From contig JAKNDB010000076.1 in the NCBI GenBank assembly GCA_024305405.1, forward strand, positions 1,236,501 through 1,300,500: a stretch of DNA of 64,000 nt, given 5' to 3'. Origin of the DNA: Dirofilaria immitis (Eukaryota > Nematoda > Chromadorea > Rhabditida > Onchocercidae). The stretch's first letter is position 1. Each line of letters begins with the position of its first letter. Positions 53,490 through 64,000 of this stretch are shown here, piece after piece. The position numbers and the translations under genes are program-made. The notes beneath the pieces are model-generated. The model was not told the DNA's origin and made no database searches. It saw nothing but the letters and a program-made list of their open reading frames with translations.

Positions 53490-54013
53490 TCTGTCCAATA
53501 TTATCTTTCTGCAAATAACAATGAAAAATAAAAACTGTTCCTTCCTTAAATGGAAACATTGAGCCACATAATATTTGATACAATTTTTCATTAAAAGAGC
53601 GCAAAAAAAAGGAACATGGTAGAGGCACAAGCGGTATTATAATTGTTGAAGAAAATATAAAATACCTCATGAAATAAGAGAGTTAGGCGACGATTTGTAG
53701 CGCTATGGTCCATTAGTTTTCTAATGATATCGGTGGTTCGCTGTGATATGTGGGGTTCTTGTTCTTGTCTTCGTCGGAGTTTGTCAGTTTTACCCCCACT
53801 TGTTCATTTTCCGTGATTTCTCTGTCCGCTGTTGTCACGCTTTCTCATTTCTTATGAATATATTGTAGATCCGCATAAATTTGTAAAGATGACTCTGCTT
53901 AGCGATGGAATCCATCATATCTACTTTTATAACTATTAAATAGGGAATACCAATTTAAAGTGTTTGCGACGAATGCATTCAAACTTTTTAATGCTTTTTA
54001 GACAAATTAAAAG
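53490..54013. promoter_or_regulatory. Divergent intergenic region between the CENP-A-like gene and RPB6
   Basis: About 520 bases separate two genes transcribed away from each other. On the minus side an acceptor (TTATTTGCAG, ending at 53509) lies 19 bases before the histone ATG. On the plus side CTTTTTAG ends at 54001, 12 bases before the RPB6 ATG. Both fit spliced-leader acceptors or ends of 5' UTR introns. Core promoter elements are not recognisable by eye. Confidence 0.45.
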
Positions 54014-55036
54014 ATGGCGGAAGACGAAGATTATGAAGGGAAATGGATGGTGATGAGTTCGGCGATGAAGAGCAAATGGATGATTTAGATTTGGAACCTG
54101 TTGAAGATGATACTGAAAGGATACAAGTTGTTGAGGTCTCTTCTTACTTTCATCTTCAGTTGTTACTGTCAGTATGAAGATAAGGAAGTGTAGTTTATGG
54201 AATCAAGTAAAGAGAAAGCAGTAATCGAAACGGTAAACTTTTCGAAATATTTAGATTTGTGATCTAGAGGTTTCAAAAAATATGTAAGTAATTCATAGTG
54301 GATCATATATATAACATTATATTTATATTTCGTGCCATCTTCATTAACTTTACAAGGGACCTTAACGATCCAGCGAGCACAGCGAGTCCAACTTAAAATT
54401 TGGTGTTTCATCCCTAGACCAGTTTTCATATTTGTCTCAGCAGGGGTCAGAGAAAAGAGCTTCCTCGGAGCGTGTCACAACTCCATTCATGACAAAATAT
54501 GAACGAGCACGAATCCTTGGCACGAGAGCGCTACAAATCGCAATGGGGCGCCAGTTATGGTAGAATTGGAAGGAGAAACTGATCCATTGGAGATTGCTCG
54601 CAAAGAGCTCAAACATCAGAAGATACCTCTTATTGTAAGGAGGTGAAGTTCAATTTTTGTTGAAATACTATGAAAGTCAACGTGAGGGACGTTTACTTTG
54701 GTCTTTCATTTCTCTGTTTTTTTTTTGAAAAGAAAGTAGTTTAATTTTTCTTGCTTTAATTCATCATGGGCAAGAGATGTAAGCTACCTTCAACACTTCC
54801 ATTCTATTAGTTTGATGCTAAGAAAAATTTTTTTTTGTTTTGCACTACTCACCATTCCCTTAATTGTTAAAAAACTTCGAAAACAGTGATTTGAAGGGAT
54901 TTGAATATCTAAATACAGGAAATGATTAAGAAAATCATGTTTAATCGACCTCATGAAGACCTCTTATTACAGATATCTTCCCGATGGTTCTTTTGAAGAC
55001 TGGAGTGTTGATGAATTAGATGTTACTGACTGGTGA
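54014..55036 (+). CDS. rpb-6: RNA polymerase subunit RPB6/RPABC2 (POLR2F), three exons
   Basis: Small subunit shared by RNA polymerases I, II and III, contributing to assembly and clamp contacts. Exons: 54014-54135, 54441-54642 and 54973-55036. The corrected length is 129 aa, against 127 in human. The N-terminus is acidic ([18 protein letters not shown]). The conserved core reads [41 protein letters not shown] and [12 protein letters not shown]. The C-terminus is [19 protein letters not shown]. The frame breaks near 54039 (GGG run) and 54545 (GGGG run); one base restored at each gives the expected sequence. Exon 2 could begin at 54441 or 54444 (CAGCAG acceptor), a one-residue difference. The intron 2 donor is GTGAAG at 54643, supported by the conserved RRYLPDG junction. 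Confidence 0.93.
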
Positions 55037-55921
55037 CCATCTTCATTACTTATGTTTTTATTCTTTATCGCATTTGCAAAAGAAAAATTCAATAGATAAA
55101 AGAATCTTTGATTTAAAAGAAATAAACTGAATTTAGAGAGAATAGCCTTATTTGTTCTATGGTGAAATCAGATGTTGTCGCGCCTACTATCCGTTTTACG
55201 CATGTTTTTACTGATATTTTGTCCGAATTTTCCTTGAAAATCAGTATAATGAAAATTTTTATTGCTGAGTCGCAGAAGTAAGCTTTGAAAAATAATTTCC
55301 ACTGTAGGAAAATAAAGCTGTTTGCGAAAAATCAAATGAGATAAAGATTTAAAATTTGCATAATTCTGCACTCATTTCAAGCTCCTTATCACTCTGATAT
55401 ACATCCAAGTTTTAGTTAACAATGGCAATATTTGCAAATAAAAAGCAGAATAGCTCTGCAAAATAAGTTTGCTTTTCGATTTTTACAAGTTATTACTGCA
55501 TCAATTCGTTGTACTTGGTATTCCAAAAGCTGAATTATTTATGAATATCTGTTTATTTGCTTATTAATAAAGAGGTGGTCTTATAAACAATTTGCATTAC
55601 GATCATCTCGCTTTGATTTCTTTTTGAAAAGAAATCTTATTTTCCTATGGGACCAAGTGGATATGGTGAGGGATTAGATTTCAAAACTTCGTGAGCAAAT
55701 CTATTTCTGTTCGATATGAAAAATTTTACACCATTGAGAAGTATTGCGATGCAAGAAAAAGTGTATTTCGAAAGGAAGCTTAAACTAAGAGGATAACAGC
55801 TTGGTGTTTATCTAATATTAAAGTAGTGGTGTAAAATTAGGAAAACTGGCGCGAAATTCTAGAAGTTAAATATCCCGAACTTTTCGCTAGTTTTTTAGAT
55901 GTTGATGTTTTTGTTTTTTAA

Positions 55922-55953
<32 letters not shown>

Positions 55954-55958
55954 TCAAA
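55037..55958. other. Convergent spacer after RPB6
   Basis: About 0.9 kb between the RPB6 stop and the end of the supervillin-like gene on the opposite strand. It contains an AT dinucleotide run at about 55930-55954. No gene is seen; the minus-strand frame at 55168-55371 has no motif. Confidence 0.4.
55930..55954. repeat. AT dinucleotide microsatellite
   Basis: About twelve AT units immediately after the apparent end of the supervillin-like headpiece on the minus strand. Confidence 0.9.
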
Positions 55959-58900
55959 ATAATTTATGTTTTTGTGAAGTATAATTTGTTTCTAGTGTGG
56001 AAGTGCGTAAAGGCTGTTCATTCCATTTGAAACACTGATTGGAATTCATCATCATTTAGATATTGTTCTAACCGATTTAGACCAACACCAGATGGCAAAT
56101 CTCGGTCTGTCACTTTCTCAAGAGGCGAAGTTTTCGTTCGTAATCGCAATAATTCGTCAAAGTCGATTGGTGGGTACTGTAATGAACTTTGCTGAAAATG
56201 GTAAACTTAGCTGTTGCGTAACATGAATTGCGACTTACAAAAGATGCATATATATGTAGTGAAAAATCACAATCAATCTAAAACGCCCTGTATTACAAAA
56301 TGCAGTCTTACTTCAGAGGAAGATGGGTCATAGTTTAATGATGAATCATTGGATGTTTTGTTCGCTTTTTCTTATTTTAAAAATGTTAAAGTAAAATTAA
56401 ACGCAAGTGTTGCAAGAATTACACCAATAAGCTCGTTTTCATCAATTTCATCAGCAAAGTCGTCCTATTGGCAAAGAGTGCTTTAAATGTATCCGGTTCT
56501 TGCGTCTTGCAAATGAGTGTTTTCGGACCATTACGACCAAAGCAGTAAGCGTTAGGTACACGTAGTGCAAACGTATTAATTTTTTATCGCTCCAAAGCCA
56601 CAGTCTATTATCCTGATCAACCATGATAGTATTCCTAAAATGGATCTTTTTTAATTCAAGTATCATATATATTTATTTGCTTGTATACATATTCTTAAGA
56701 GTAAAAAGTTGGTCAGTTTCTGTATAACATAACAGATTTATGCCCTTTGTATTAAAAAAATTTTCTGCAATTCAGTCTATGACATGATTGATGAAATCTT
56801 ATTGGTACGAGTTAGTGAATTGACTATTCTCAATTTATATGATCTGAAAGCAGCCAAAATCAAACCTAGAACTGACCAACTTCCTGTCGAAGTGAGAATG
56901 GAAGAGAAAGATCGCAATCGGTAGATAATAGTTCTTCACCATCTTTTCCAACAGCCGAAATAATCGTGGAGGCTTTATTGAAAGTATGAGAAGATGAAAT
57001 AAAACGATATATATGTGTATGTATCAATATAATTTTATTTTTATTCATAAAGTCCTTGCTCCGTTTTGGTGATTTTCTTGCCCAGCCAATAAAAATATGC
57101 AACATGTTAGCGACCAGTTTCTTTCTCACGTTCGATACCATCCAGTTTTCGTATTCCTGAAATTGTTAGCAGATTGTGGAAGGCAGCTCTTTCAAAAATT
57201 TAGAGAAATATACTTTAAGTCAGTTAGGCCTGGAAGGAAAAAAATTATTAAGGAAAATGCAAAATCTACCATTCCGTTCTATTCGATATTCCCATTTAGC
57301 AAAATAGCAACGATCATCCCTTAAAATCCATAGTTCATCATTTCAGTAAAAATCTTTTGGAATTTCTAAATAGTTCTCTTTTTCCAAGATCAAAGTTGGC
57401 TCTTTCATTGGTTGTGACGCAAGATTTCTGCAATAAGTGAAATTTTGATTTTTCGATTCCTCCACTACTAACTGTTAAAAGTTAAATTGATCTAAAAAAT
57501 TATGGAACCTTCCTAAATTCCACGCATCCTCTTCTTCACATATTTTCGAAGCTACAGGGGAAAATATTTTCGAGTCGGTAGAGATCTTATACGTATGAAA
57601 AATTATTTCTCATTCATGAAATTTGTGTTGAAAGAGCAAATCATTCAGTCCCTGAGTTAGTTTAATAAACAAACACTAGACTAGTCTAGTCACATCGAAA
57701 TTATCGCTCAGTACTATCCGATCTAATCCAAAATCCACGTTTAGATATTTTTTTGCGTTAAAAATTATTCTTTGATTATTTTGTTCATTATTATCTTCAT
57801 AATAATTTATAGTAATTTAATGATCATAAGAGAATCATTTTGCAAATTTAGTAAATATTAGCAAAAACTATCTAACAAATATTACTAAATGCCCTTTGGC
57901 AGATTTGTTGATCTTTTGATATAAAATTACATTGTAGGGTAACGAAGTGAATACGTAAATTCATCTGTTCTTTTATGCATACTGTCTTCTGACACGATTA
58001 GCGTTTCAACCAACCTAAACGTAAGTTTCAGAATCAAGATCAAAAATTAGATTCTAAAATGGAAAATTCCCAATTTAAAAGAACGGATAAAAGATCACAA
58101 AAACAATATAGTAGAAAAGAGAATCTAAGGATTTATTAGGCTCGAATTAAAACTAGGCTCTTATATTGAAAACGATCCTTTTAAACAAATTTACTGAATT
58201 TCTTGCATGATCTCAATATTTTATGTAAATAAATATTCATTTATGTTGTAAAGAACAAAAAAAAAAAAAAATATGATCTTAACGTATTGGATTTAGTTAA
58301 TGTTTTTGAAATGTAGACATTATAGCTTGTTTATTCATGTTTTTTGTCCTACGATAATATAATTACCATGCTAAAAGCCAACCTTTTTCCGAATGCAAGA
58401 CACAAAACTTTGGCACTTGGCCTAATGAGATTCGATATTTATCATAATACTCATCAACTTCATAAACTGTGTTCATTTCAGCGGCAATATTCTCAAATGG
58501 TTCATTGAGAGAACAGCTGGAATAAATTCTTCAAGTACGATACTCTCAACACTTTTCTTCATTAATCCTAAGCAAACGCCAGAATTTACTGCTTCTCGCT
58601 CCTTCGTGAACATTTTCAAAGTGCTTCGCACTCATCCCAATTCGCTTTTTTTTTTTCACAAATACTTATAATTATTACCGCTGCCTGAAACTACATAGAT
58701 GTGCTTCTAAAAGATGTTAATCGATTTATAATTATTGGAATATCTTCCAGGAACGCAGCCAAGCCTGGTTTTTAATCCTCATCTCTTTGTTATTTCATTA
58801 TGGGATTAATCCAAGGTAAATAATGCTGAAATTTTAACCTTAGATTTTCAAATTTTTAAAAATTTCCAAACTACAATGAACAAGATATAAAGAACCAGGT

Positions 58901-59795
58901 AAAATAGCGGGATACGGATATAAGGGAATCTTAAAGAAAAGGACGATGATTAAGTTGTATTCATAAAAGAGGAATTCTTTGTTAGGCAAATACAAAAAGT
59001 AATGATTATATCGAAGAACTAAAAAGTACATAATGAATTTTCATTTCTAAGGAATAGGAAATCAATAAGAATATCGAAAAAAAAGAAAAAAACTTTGTCA
59101 CTTTGCAATATTTATATTATCTAGCAAAATGGTTAAAACTAAAAGATGTAATTTCAAATTGGATAAAATGGCTAGAAATGAATTAGAGTATCGCAAATTT
59201 TTAAGGATAAAAGTAGAGTTTGAAAAGAAAATCGACATATTGCTCAGCAATTCATTAATAAATTATTTCAAAACATTTTGGAATATTGCCTAGCAAATAA
59301 ATGTTGAAAAAGAATGATTACTTTACTCCTTCCCAATAAATTCGCATATTTCCCTTGATATAAGAATAATCGATTTGACGTAATTAGAATAAATACAAGA
59401 TATGCATGAACCGAAGTATATTTGGGTGCTACCAATTGAATATCGATATTTCTACTACCTGAACTATGCATTTATAAATTTGACAAGTGAAAAATGAAGG
59501 GCAAAGAAAATGGAAATTATTCACTTAATAATTCCATTTCTTGGAAATGAAATCAACCATTCTAACTCCGCGTATTTCTATGTAGAATAAACACTTTTTA
59601 ATTTTATATCATTCTAAGCAAAAGCCACCATAAATCAGATTTGATATCAGCTTTAGGAAATTCATTATCAGCTAGCAAGACTTTCATCGTTCTATTTCCA
59701 TAATGAAAGTACTGGTTGTCACCTATGAGATATCGAAAGAGCAAATAAGCTTTCAGTCGTACAAGCATTATTTCTGGATATAATGATTTCAGCTC
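55959..59795 (-). CDS. Supervillin/villin-like protein (gelsolin repeats and villin headpiece), frame broken
   Basis: Actin-associated protein related to the C-terminal half of supervillin; C. elegans viln-1 is a possible counterpart. Minus-strand pieces in order: about 59795-59610 (LYPEIMLVRLKA, VLLADNEFPKADIKS); 58684-58367 (EKKKSELG, MSAKHFENVHEGARSSKFW, NEPFENIAAEMNTVYEVDEY, GQVPKFCVLHSEKGWLLAW); about 57610-57485 (EEEDAWNLGRF); 57427-57270 (DDRCYFAKWEYRIERNG); 57156 to about 57080 (HVAYFYWLGKKITKTEQG); about 56960-56870; 56634-56425 (MVDQDNRLWLWSDKK, AYCFGRNGPKTLICKTQEPD); and 56191 to about 55959, the headpiece (LPSGVGLNRLEQYLNDDEF). The order matches human supervillin throughout. Several single-base frame breaks are present. 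In-frame stops occur at 57345-57343, 57109-57107 and 55994-55992; the last replaces the conserved headpiece Trp (LPHxKQ). The 5' end is not located. It may be a real gene with sequence errors or a decaying copy. Confidence 0.72.
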
Positions 59796-59904
59796 TCTTT
59801 TTCAACTTAACGGCCGAATGATCTACTTTGCTCTGCAGACCATAAAATAAAAACTATGGTAGGAGTTTTTGAAAATTTTTCAGGTTATTAATTTTTATCA
59901 CTAA

Positions 59905-60056
59905 ACAGTAAATGTTTGGCGAATCTTTTGGTGCTACTGGAGATTCTTATTCCATCACCTTTCTGAACAATTTTCCTTCGATAATCAACAAGATTCAATA
60001 ACGTACCACTAACTGATTGACAAATTAAAGGTTCCATTTGTCGACATAAAGTAAAT
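59905..60056 (-). CDS. Candidate upstream exon of the supervillin-like gene
   Basis: An open minus-strand frame contains MEPLICQSVSGTLLNLVDYR and KIVQKGDGIRISS. Its composition looks coding and it lies directly upstream of the first recognisable supervillin piece. I cannot align it to a named domain, and the splice sites are unclear (a possible GTGATA donor near 59900). Confidence 0.35.
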
Positions 60057-63000
60057 TATCAAAAGAATGCTTAACTATTTAGTGACATTAATATTCAAAG
60101 TATCAGCAATTTTTGAGAGAGTAAATAATAGATATCTTTTTCCTGTATTTACCTGTACTTTTCTCTCGTATTGCGGTAAATATATTATTGTAGTATGTTA
60201 GATGCACATATCTTTCATAAGTTGAATAATTCGAACAAAAAGTTGTGTATTAATGAAAAACTATTGTGTCGTTGATTCATAGAAAACTAATTTAGCATTA
60301 TTTTGTTAATTATATTTAATCATAGATAAATATAAATAAACTAATTGACAACGATATAGATTAATGGAGAAAGAACGCAGGAAGAAGAGATGCTTATCTT
60401 TGGAGAAACAATGTACTGAATAAATATTATTATTTAAAATTCAGAAAAAAAACGAACAGATAAATAGATAATCAGATTTAAAACAACTCCCAAAGACAGA
60501 AGACAGTATAGCAGCACAGGGATAAATAAAATAGATATACATTTCCTCGAAAAAAAAAAAGAATTGGGCAGAGTTCGAGATGCTTTGTTTTTCAAAACTT
60601 CAATAGGTTTGGCCTGGTTTATTACGATTAATGAAATGAAAAAATATTCAAATAGAATAATTAATAAAAACGATGACAAATATTGATAAGAGAAAAGCAA
60701 AATCTGGAAAATGAATGACCTTTATGATTTTTGGAAATTCGGAATTAAAGCAAAAATAGAACTTTATTTTTGATCAGTCAAAAGATGTTATTATTATATT
60801 TGGTAATACTTGAAATGTTAGTAAAATTTTGGGAAATTTTGTAAGCATTTAGAAGATTAAATTTCAAAAAGATTTTTTTTCTTTCCTTTTCAAATAATCA
60901 ACATTCAAATAAACTGAGATGAAATGACTTTACACATCTAATGTATTCCATATTCCATACATGTATTCCAATATTGGTTTTTATCACATATTCTTTATCA
61001 AAAGAAAATGTGATAAAAAGTACACATATGTATTTGAATTTAAAAATAATCATAAAAATCATTTAATAAATTAATATTCATTCTCATAGTGAATAATTGT
61101 TAATTAAATCAGATAAGGCAGTTGAATAATTTAAAAATTTTAGTAAATAAGTTCACTTCATCAGTGAAAAAATGATTTTTCATCGAAAATCGATTTTTGT
61201 ATAATAATATTTTGAATGGAAATTTTTTTTTTAATATTTGCAAGTTTTATCGAATTAAGTAATTTTTTCTTAAATTTTAACCATAAATGAGTTGACATTG
61301 AAGTTTAGAGAAAGGAAAAACATCGGAAAAAACCGAATATGATAATCAATTTAATTTCAGTTTCGAAATGAGTCATTACACTAAGTGAACAGAAATGACT
61401 AATATCTTATTTTTCTTGCAGGGACTTTTTCGTTGATTCAATATTCCACTGGTTTCTGGAATCACTACTTCGCCTGGTCGTTGGTAACGCCAACGATTGA
61501 TGCTTTCTCAAGTTGTGCCAACTTCTGTGCAATCGTGAGCAGTCCGCTTTAAATGAAGTTTTCAAATTTGAGATTGAACAAAAGTTCGGTTTGATGCCTT
61601 AACGTCAAAAAATCAGTCTAGAGAAGGAATGATATGAATATATAAACGACGAATGGGGAAAAGAGCAGCCGAATAAGCTGCGGCAGATAGGGTAGCTAGC
61701 CACTACAGCGTTCCGTTGAATTGAGAAAAACCGGCTTAATAAACGGGCAGTTCAGGAAAAAGTGCTTCGCAATCAGTGCGACATCGCCGATGATGACATA
61801 CATCGCTCCCAATTTTGTCGCTGTCGACTACGGCCAATCATTACAAAAAATGGTTGAGATGTCTGTAGAAACGAAAGTTGAAATATTTGTTTCCAAGGTC
61901 GCAAGATTGTTGTCATTGACATTTCTCAGAGGTAAGAAGATAAAAGATTTACGATAGAAGAGTCGTGGGGTAGTACTGGAAAGAAAATTGTAAAAACTAA
62001 TTAATTACTGAACATAATGAAACGAAAGAATTGGGAATTTCTTCGAGAAATAATTTCGTATCTCGACAATTCAGAGATTGGGATGCTGCTAGATAATCCA
62101 AAAGAAAAAAACTAAGCAAATACTCCATAAACGTCTTGACTACTTGAACTTACGTAATTTTGCTAAAGGAAATAGCATATTAAATAAAACAAAAGCTATT
62201 TGAAGATCAAAATTATCTTATGCTGGGCAAAAAATCAGGCTTAATTATCCAAGCTTCTGAATATTGTCATTATAGAAACATTTAAATGATCAAACTTCTA
62301 TTTCCACTTTTAAAATTCAGAAAATTATAAGCTTTGAAATTTTCCATAAAAATATTTTTCACTTGGAAAAGGAAAGGAAAAACGAAGTTTTTTTTAAAAA
62401 AGATAACAATAAATTTAAAAATAATCGGAGTATCTGTGAAATATAATTTGCCTATTACACGATGAGAATTCATAATTCGATTTTTAACATCTACAGGTTG
62501 CTTTTCATAATTGTAGTCGAAAAAGTTCTTTTATTATTCAATTCATGTATTAATATTGCGAAATATATTATAAAGATCGATTAAAAATCCAACAAACACA
62601 AATTGTTGTATCATTTACTTTTAGACTAACCTATTCTGAAATTCTAAAACAATTCACAATTGTAATAAATTGACGAATGTATTTCATATCTCAAAACAAT
62701 CGTTTTACAATTAAAGTTAAACTTTAAAAAGTGTAATAATGAATAATAGCTTAATAGAAAGGCCGATGTCATTTAATTTGAGCGTTTATTTGTTTCGTTA
62801 ATGTAATTTAGTCATTAAAGTATAACAAAAAAATTTTTTTTCTGAAGTTTTGCTAAGGATTGATTGATATGAGAAAAATAAAAATTTTTTCTTTCTCGAA
62901 ATATCGCCTGTGACTTGAAAGACATATTTCAGAAAAAAAAATATGTGAAATTAAATATTTTCCCCATATTACTGTCTTACTTAAAGGGTCGCTTAATAAA

Positions 63001-64000
63001 CTTAATTCGGATTTAATAAATCGAGAGATAAGCATTTTTCAGCTGGCTAAATTGTTCTTGTTAGTTTATCATTTAATTATAATTATATTGCATAAGATTA
63101 CAATAGAATTGGAAATGTTTCGTTATGAATGATTTGTATTTCTAATGCTGTTAATATCATAATAGCTATTTCAATGCAAATAAAAAATTTCTGATCGATT
63201 ATAATCATGTAAAATTTAACATTTCTTAAAAATATCGAGCATTATTTATCAGTATTCTGTGGCAGGAAAGACTTGCTACTGCTACTCAATCTTTAAAATA
63301 AAACGAAAAAAAAAAGAAAATAGATGATAACAATAGGCAAACCCTCCTGATTATTTAATTGCTATCCTATCCTCCAATCCAAATAAAAACTACAATAGAG
63401 CAGAACCAGTCAAAACTGTTACTGAGTGGTCTTATCATTTGTCATTCAGTTAAAATTTTCACAATTTGAAACTTCCGAAATTTGCAGCTTAAACTGATTT
63501 CTAGTCATATCGATATTCGACAACTTCTTTCCATCTTAACTTTTTTAAATGTCAGCAATAAGAATAAATATGCTCAAATCTGAGAAGAGAAATGATACAG
63601 TAGAAATTACATGTGATATGTACGGATCAAGAGTTTAAACAAATAACACATTATATCTTATTCGTTAAACAAGACTTTTGTCTTTTCCAGCAATGCGATC
63701 ATCATTATGATAGCAAGTATCATCGAATTAAGTGCTAATTAGTTGCCTCATATTTTCTGTTAAAATCAAAATTTTAATTTGATAGAATTACACTTCGCAT
63801 TAATAACTTTCATACAATCATTCAAATTATTCTCATATTACAGCCGTTATTTGCTGAAATCAATCCTTTTCTACCGTTGCTAATTACTTCCAAGATATCT
63901 GATTTATAATGGTTCCTATTAGATGGCAGATTTCTTCAAATTATGCCTCTTTCTTTATTAATAGTTCGCCAAGCTTTAACAAATACATGGCCACATATCA
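60057..64000. other. Terminal 4 kb, mostly without recognised genes
   Basis: AT-rich sequence. The only blocks with coding-like composition are about 61420-61560 and 61640-61960, listed separately. A gene running off the right edge or the 5' part of the supervillin-like gene could lie here. Minus-strand frames at 60434-60700, 62282-62473 and 62853-63035 look like chance. Confidence 0.35.
61420..61960 (-). other. Less AT-rich block with coding-like frames, possible 5' exons of the supervillin-like gene
   Basis: The base composition is less AT-rich than the surroundings. On the minus strand a frame reads SGLLTIAQKLAQLEKAS and then, after a shift, RRSSDSRNQWNIESTKK. Short phrases of the type LxxLxxAS...W occur in the unstructured N-terminal half of supervillins. 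On the plus strand 61721-61957 is also open (starting at a TTG-type codon, with TYIAPNFVAVDYG), but without splice support. I cannot decide which strand is coding. Confidence 0.3.

Overview
The window looks like nuclear DNA of a parasitic nematode, most likely a filarial (spirurid) worm. It is AT-rich, and its genes are split into short exons with nematode-type acceptors (TTTTCAG, TTTTTAG, TTTGCAG). One gene is a recognisable UNC-14-type RUN protein. A short intergenic frame near 51.1 kb resembles Wolbachia BamD, which points to a lineage that has, or once had, that endosymbiont. No bacterial operons, tRNAs, rRNAs, CRISPR arrays or complete mobile elements were seen. All family assignments come from reading translations, not from searches. 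Left half, all on the + strand: mitochondrial ribosomal protein L19 (0.4-2.4 kb), an atossa/FAM214 homologue (5.5-9.5 kb), the atypical kinase RIOK1 (11.9-16.1 kb), about 7 kb without recognisable genes, a MAP7/ensconsin-like microtubule-associated protein (23.3-27.6 kb), the mitochondrial hydrolase ABHD11 (29.1-31.0 kb) and an SAFB-like SAP+RRM nuclear protein (32.8-38.9 kb). Right half, mostly on the - strand: a RUN+SH3 protein of the UNC-14/RUSC family (40.6-49.3 kb), the BamD-like remnant (about 51.0-51.3 kb) and a divergent histone H3 that I read as the centromeric histone CENP-A (52.2-53.5 kb). The histone is head to head with RNA polymerase subunit RPB6 (+, 54.0-55.0 kb). A supervillin/villin-like gene follows (-, from 56.0 kb to at least 59.8 kb). 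The last 4 kb are mostly uninterpretable. The genes do not form a pathway; this is an ordinary gene neighbourhood plus a bacterial-derived scrap. An important caveat is that almost every conserved gene is interrupted by one or more single-base frame shifts, often in short homopolymers. When each is allowed for, exon phases close and the proteins reach normal family lengths (RPB6 129 aa, ABHD11 297 aa, RIOK1 488 aa, L19 299 aa, SAFB-like 905 aa, UNC-14-like 701 aa, H3-like 154 aa). I read these as assembly indels, not gene death. The supervillin-like locus is the exception to watch, because it also shows in-frame stops, one of them at the key tryptophan of the headpiece. Exon limits are my own readings of splice signals and may be off by a few bases.
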